From positions 1 to 34,167 of the forward strand of contig JAFYNS010000055.1 in assembly GCA_017556505.1 (NCBI GenBank): DNA of 34,167 nt. Reading direction: 5' to 3'. This document shows, piece after piece, positions 31,100 to 34,167 of the stretch. The notes under the pieces are model-generated. The model had not been told where the DNA came from, did not search any database, and worked only from the letters and a program-made list of their open reading frames with translations. Origin of the DNA: Bacillota bacterium (GTDB lineage: Bacteria > Bacillota > Clostridia > Peptostreptococcales > Anaerovoracaceae). Both the position numbers and the translations under genes were made by a program. Every line of letters starts with the position of its first letter. Positions within the stretch are counted from its first letter, which is position 1.

Positions 31100-31585
31100 C
31101 TATACCCCCTGTATTCTTCCAATCATCCAGTAAATCAGACCTACCGCTACGGCTGCCGATATGCCGCAGACCAGAACCGGTCCTGCCACAGTAAAGAGCT
31201 TGGAACCTACACCCAGCACAGGCCCTTCTTTTTTGTATTCGATAGCCGGCGCCACCATGGAATTGGCAAACCCTGTAATAGGTACAATAACCCCTGCCCC
31301 TGCGAATTTTGCCAGGGAATCGAAGACTCCCAATCCGGTAAGAAGCTGGGCACTCACCACCAGGAGAATGGTCACGAAAGCCCCTGCATCTGTTTCACTC
31401 ATTCCTCCATCCTGCAGCCGCTTCTGCAGCCAGAATGCGGCAGTACAGATCAGGCCGCCCACCAGAAAGGCTTTGATTCCATTGCTTACATATGCAGGAC
31501 TGGGAGTAAACTGCTTCACATAGTCTCCGTAGGCCTTGCCGATATCCTTCCTCAGCTTTTTTTCCTTTTCATCACTGTCTTTCAT
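31100..31585 (-). CDS. spoVAC: Stage V sporulation protein AC
   Basis: The 161-residue membrane protein has a charged N-terminus with YGDYVKQFTPSPAYVSNGIKAFLVGGLICT, a family hallmark. VVSAQLLTGLGVFDSLAKFAGAGVIVPITGFANSMVAPAIEYKKEG and several helices follow. It forms a mechanosensitive-like channel needed for dipicolinate uptake into spores. It is the first gene of spoVAC-D-E and is preceded by a forespore-type promoter candidate at 31616-31645. Confidence 0.96.
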   Translation of the reverse strand: MKDSDEKEKKLRKDIGKAYGDYVKQFTPSPAYVSNGIKAFLVGGLICTAAFWLQKRLQDGGMSETDAGAFVTILLVVSAQLLTGLGVFDSLAKFAGAGVIVPITGFANSMVAPAIEYKKEGPVLGVGSKLFTVAGPVLVCGISAAVAVGLIYWMIGRIQGV

Positions 31586-31615
31586 CGTTATCCTCGCTTT
31601 CCATCACTCTGCAGC

Positions 31616-31645
31616 TTATTTTCCCCCTCTTCGCAAAATCTATGC
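31616..31645 (-). promoter_or_regulatory. Forespore-type (sigma-G/F-like) promoter of spoVA
   Basis: On the minus strand, GCATA (31641-31645) is followed after 18 bases by AAAATAA (31616-31622), with GGGGG immediately before it. This matches the sigma-G pattern GYATA-N18 and the overlapping sigma-F -10 GGNNANANTR. It lies about 30 bases upstream of spoVAC, as expected for a spoVA cluster. Confidence 0.6.
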
Positions 31646-31651
31646 ACCCGC

Positions 31652-31680
31652 TTGCTTTTCCCTCCTGAATCGTTTATTAT
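31652..31680 (+). promoter_or_regulatory. Sigma-A promoter of the transglutaminase-like gene
   Basis: TTGCTT (31652-31657) and TATTAT (31675-31680) are 17 bases apart. The -35 element lies only seven bases from the -35 of the divergent spoVA promoter. Confidence 0.6.
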
Positions 31681-31713
31681 GAAAGGTATAAGAAAAACGA
31701 AAGGACTTGGGTA

Positions 31714-33135
31714 TTGCTTATGAAAATGAATTATATTCTTGACCATGAAGATTTACAGTATCAGTGTGTCCCACTTCCGGAAGACATCCTGAAAATGAAG
31801 TGGAGCGGCCGCCTGGATCTGGCAAAGGCCATGATTGAAAATCGTCTGTCGCTTCCGGATCTGCCGAAGGCATATCGTGCCCGCCTGACCCTGGAACTGA
31901 AAAATATCGGGCACCTGAAACTGAACTATACAAAAACGAAAGACGAAGTTCTGGCCGAAATTCAGCAGCGTATTCCTGACTTCACCATGGATGAAGTGGA
32001 TCAGTGCATTCTGGAAGGAAGACTGGAATGGATTTTTATCGATGGACAGGAAATGTTCATGGGCAACACCGTCCACAATCTGTTCAGCCAGTATCCGGAC
32101 ATCTGGGGCAGAACGAAAGAAGGCGACACACGGACCTACAAGGTGCTGCATGAGCTGATGGACTGTCTTCCGCCTTCCGGCAGCGATATGAAGGCGCACA
32201 TTCATATCCGCCACGATCTCCAGCTGTCAGATGAAATGGTGGAAGAAGGCAAGATGCTTCATGTTTATCTTCCGGTACCGCTGCAGCGTCAGCAGATTAC
32301 CAATCTGAAGGTACACAGTATCAGTCCGAAGCCGCGCCGCATGCCGCAGGAAGGTGACATACAGCCTGCTGCCTACATTGAAACACCTGCCAAAAAAGGC
32401 CAGGTATTCTCCGTAGAATATGAGTTTGATAACGTAACCCGCTATGTTGACCTGAGCCAGGCAGACTTCGATGCTGTGGCAGAAGCTGCTGCTGCAGGTT
32501 ATCCGGAAGATACGCTTTCCTATCTGGAAGAACGCGGCCCACACATCGTCTTCACGCCATATCTGCGTTCCCTGGCTGCAGAGCTGATTGGTGAAGAAAC
32601 CAACCCTCTGAAGATTGCACGTATCTTCTATGATTACATTACCTGCAAACTGAAATATTCGTTTGTCCGTGACTATGCATCTCTGGACAGCATCGCAGAA
32701 CACATGGCGGTAAACCGTAAAGGAGACTGTGGTGTACAGGCGATCCTGTTCGTCACCCTTTGCCGTCTCGCCGGAATTCCTGCAAGGTGGCAGTCCGGAC
32801 TGGATGCAGAACCAAATGATATTGGTGAACATGACTGGGCTCAGTTCTACGTTCCGTCTATCGGCTGGGTTTACTGCGACCCATCTTTCGGAATGTCCTG
32901 TCATCTGCGTAACAAGGATGATCTCTGGAACTTCTACTTCGGTAATCTGGACCCATACCGCATTCCTCTCAACTGTGATATGCAGTATGACTTCGTTCCG
33001 CCGAAGAAGTTTATTCGTTTCGACCCGACCGATAACCAGTGCGGTGAAATTGAATATGATGACGGAGGAATTTACAGTGGTAAATCCAGAACATTCACTG
33101 ATCTTGGTATCCGCCTCATAAAGGAGGAAAAATAA
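31714..33135 (+). CDS. Transglutaminase-like domain protein
   Basis: The 473-residue protein is cytoplasmic by lack of a signal peptide. The transglutaminase-like catalytic triad is visible as Cys339 (GDCGVQAILF), His373 (EHDWAQFY) and Asp389 (YCDPSFG) when counting from the TTG at 31714. The start is uncertain: AAAGGA at 31700-31705 is eight bases from the TTG at 31714, but an ATG two codons later (31720) is also possible. The N-terminal 250 residues have no recognised domain. It overlaps maf by one base (TAATG). Such enzymes cleave or cross-link peptides; the substrate is unknown. Confidence 0.88.
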   Translation: MLMKMNYILDHEDLQYQCVPLPEDILKMKWSGRLDLAKAMIENRLSLPDLPKAYRARLTLELKNIGHLKLNYTKTKDEVLAEIQQRIPDFTMDEVDQCILEGRLEWIFIDGQEMFMGNTVHNLFSQYPDIWGRTKEGDTRTYKVLHELMDCLPPSGSDMKAHIHIRHDLQLSDEMVEEGKMLHVYLPVPLQRQQITNLKVHSISPKPRRMPQEGDIQPAAYIETPAKKGQVFSVEYEFDNVTRYVDLSQADFDAVAEAAAAGYPEDTLSYLEERGPHIVFTPYLRSLAAELIGEETNPLKIARIFYDYITCKLKYSFVRDYASLDSIAEHMAVNRKGDCGVQAILFVTLCRLAGIPARWQSGLDAEPNDIGEHDWAQFYVPSIGWVYCDPSFGMSCHLRNKDDLWNFYFGNLDPYRIPLNCDMQYDFVPPKKFIRFDPTDNQCGEIEYDDGGIYSGKSRTFTDLGIRLIKEEK

Positions 33136-33761
33136 TGGCCCGTCAGTACATCTTGGGCTCTGGTTCTCCCCGCCGCATTGAAATCATGAGGAAAAATGGA
33201 TATGATCCAGTTGTGATGCCCTCAGATATTGAAGAAAATCTGCCCCTCCACTGCGGCATGACGGAAACGGCCATGTTCCTGGCACTGAAGAAGGCTCATG
33301 ATGTAGAAAAACGGTATCTCGCATCTCTGCCTGCTGCCGGTTCCACCCCGCAAAACCCCCACGGCACACCTGACGGCCAGCCGCCTGTGATCATCGCTGC
33401 GGACACTATCGTCTTTTTTGACGGTGAAGTGATGGGTAAACCGGCAGACCGGGAAGATGCTTTTCGTATGCTGTCTGCCCTCCGCAATAATGCACATTAT
33501 GTGGTAACCGGTGTTGCACTGGTGGAAGCCGGTGCTCAGAATGCCCGCGTTTTTTGTGACATCACACGGGTATATTTCAAAGATTATACTGATGAAGAGC
33601 TGTTGGCATATCTGGATACGGATGAAGCATACGATAAGGCCGGCGGTTACGCCATCCAGGGGCATTTCGCCCGGTACGTGGACCACTTCGTTGGAGATTA
33701 TGACAATGTGGTTGGGTTCCCATGGTTATCCATTAAGAAAGAGCTGAAATATTTCGAATAA
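33135..33761 (+). CDS. maf: Maf-like nucleoside triphosphate pyrophosphatase
   Basis: The 208-residue protein has the Maf motifs: LGSGSPRRIEIM at the N-terminus, AADTIVFFDGEVMGKP, and DEAYDKAGGYAIQG. These proteins hydrolyse non-canonical or modified nucleoside triphosphates (dTTP/UTP and pseudouridine or m5 forms) and were first noted as septum inhibitors. A Pro/Gly-rich insert of about 20 residues (AAGSTPQNPHGTPDGQPP) precedes the second motif, making it slightly longer than usual. A ribosome site AAGGAGG lies within the end of the previous gene. Confidence 0.93.
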   Translation: MARQYILGSGSPRRIEIMRKNGYDPVVMPSDIEENLPLHCGMTETAMFLALKKAHDVEKRYLASLPAAGSTPQNPHGTPDGQPPVIIAADTIVFFDGEVMGKPADREDAFRMLSALRNNAHYVVTGVALVEAGAQNARVFCDITRVYFKDYTDEELLAYLDTDEAYDKAGGYAIQGHFARYVDHFVGDYDNVVGFPWLSIKKELKYFE

Positions 33762-33789
33762 AAATCTTTACATTACAAGGAGAAAAATA

Positions 33790-34167
33790 ATGAAAAAATT
33801 CATGACAGAATTTAAGGCATTCATCGCGAAAGGTGATGTAATGAGCATGGCTGTCGGTATTATTATCGGCGGTGCATTCACTGCAATCGTACAGTCCCTG
33901 GTAAATGATGTGATTACCCCACTGCTGGGTATCATCATGGGGGGCATCAACTTTACCGGCATCGTTGTTTCCGTTGGCGAAGCACAGCTGCTGGTGGGCA
34001 ACTTCATTCAGGCAATCATTTCCTTCCTGCTGACAGCACTGGTTCTCTTCTTCATCTTAAAGGCTTTCAATTCCTTCAAGAAAAAAGAAGAAGAAAAGCC
34101 GGCTGCACCTGCAGAACCACCTGCACCACCAGCTGATGTACAGTTATTAACTGAAATCAGAGATTTA
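33790..34167 (+). CDS. mscL: Large-conductance mechanosensitive channel MscL, 3' partial
   Basis: An open frame from the ATG at 33790 runs off the right edge after 126 codons. AAGGAG precedes it by seven bases. The protein begins MKKFMTEFKAFIAKGDVMSM, then AVGIIIGGAFTAIVQSLVNDVITPLLG, the diagnostic first helix of MscL. A second helix (AIISFLLTALVLFFILKAFN) follows, then a charged and Pro-rich segment before the final helix. MscL releases solutes during hypo-osmotic shock. It follows maf by 28 bases and may be in the same transcript. Confidence 0.95.
   Translation, partial: MKKFMTEFKAFIAKGDVMSMAVGIIIGGAFTAIVQSLVNDVITPLLGIIMGGINFTGIVVSVGEAQLLVGNFIQAIISFLLTALVLFFILKAFNSFKKKEEEKPAAPAEPPAPPADVQLLTEIRDL

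Noticed and set aside
1-34167. CRISPR arrays, tRNA or rRNA genes, insertion sequences, prophage genes
   Set aside because: None were recognised on reading both strands. The repeats seen are single pairs near promoters or terminators.

Overview
The window looks like a chromosomal segment of an endospore-forming member of the Bacillota, most likely class Clostridia. The evidence is a spoVAC-spoVAD-spoVAE sporulation cluster, strong AGGAGG-type ribosome binding sites, a clostripain-family protease, Firmicutes-type pairings (rph-rdgB, prmA-rsmE, mtaB-HIT) and short-leader sigma-A promoters. I cannot name the genus from sequence alone. No rRNA, tRNA, CRISPR array, insertion sequence, integrase or phage structural gene was recognised. 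The DNA is densely coding. The longest stretch without a gene is about 190 bases (28417-28604), so no gap exceeds 300 bases.

Layout. (1) 1-1862: 3' part of a secreted clostripain-like (C11) protease. (2) 1922-4933, minus: operon mtaB, HIT protein, DUF1847 protein, CDF-like membrane protein. (3) 5034-6127, plus: polysaccharide deacetylase and a 49-residue membrane protein, lying between mtaB and prmA-rsmE (6175-7931, minus). (4) 8031-8876: MerR regulator with a dyad over its promoter. (5) 8908-11513, minus: Sel1-repeat protein coupled to a secreted propeller-like protein. (6) 11685-13121, minus: GPH-family symporter behind a textbook MerR-type promoter with a 19-bp spacer. (7) 13254-18188, minus: rph, rdgB, YihY/BrkB protein, then a FeoA-FeoB fusion lacking the GTPase domain, then a diacylglycerol-kinase-like lipid kinase. 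(8) 18317-19228: D-2-hydroxyacid dehydrogenase. (9) 19292-20805, minus: DUF5685-like protein coupled to a DnaJ-domain protein. (10) 21006-21809: secreted lytic transglycosylase. (11) 21853-23162, minus: Mrp/NBP35 ATPase and a small membrane protein. (12) 23276-27073, minus: ECF sigma factor, membrane anti-sigma-like protein and two lipoprotein serpins, as one overlapping operon. (13) 27217-28416: PlsC-type acyltransferase fused to a zinc ribbon. (14) 28605-29342: AT-rich PD-(D/E)XK-like orphan whose Shine-Dalgarno lies inside a strong hairpin. (15) 29451-31585, minus: spoVAC, spoVAD, spoVAE, plus an unannotated 47-residue membrane protein with its own promoter. (16) 31714-34167, plus: transglutaminase-like protein, Maf, and the start of mscL.

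The strongest candidates for something undescribed are the sigma/anti-sigma/dual-serpin operon, which looks like a surface protease-defence regulon, the GTPase-less FeoA-FeoB protein, and the orphan nuclease-like gene with its sequestered ribosome binding site and flanking GGCGAAA palindromes. The MerR-type promoter of the symporter and the DnaJ/DUF5685 pair are also worth following.
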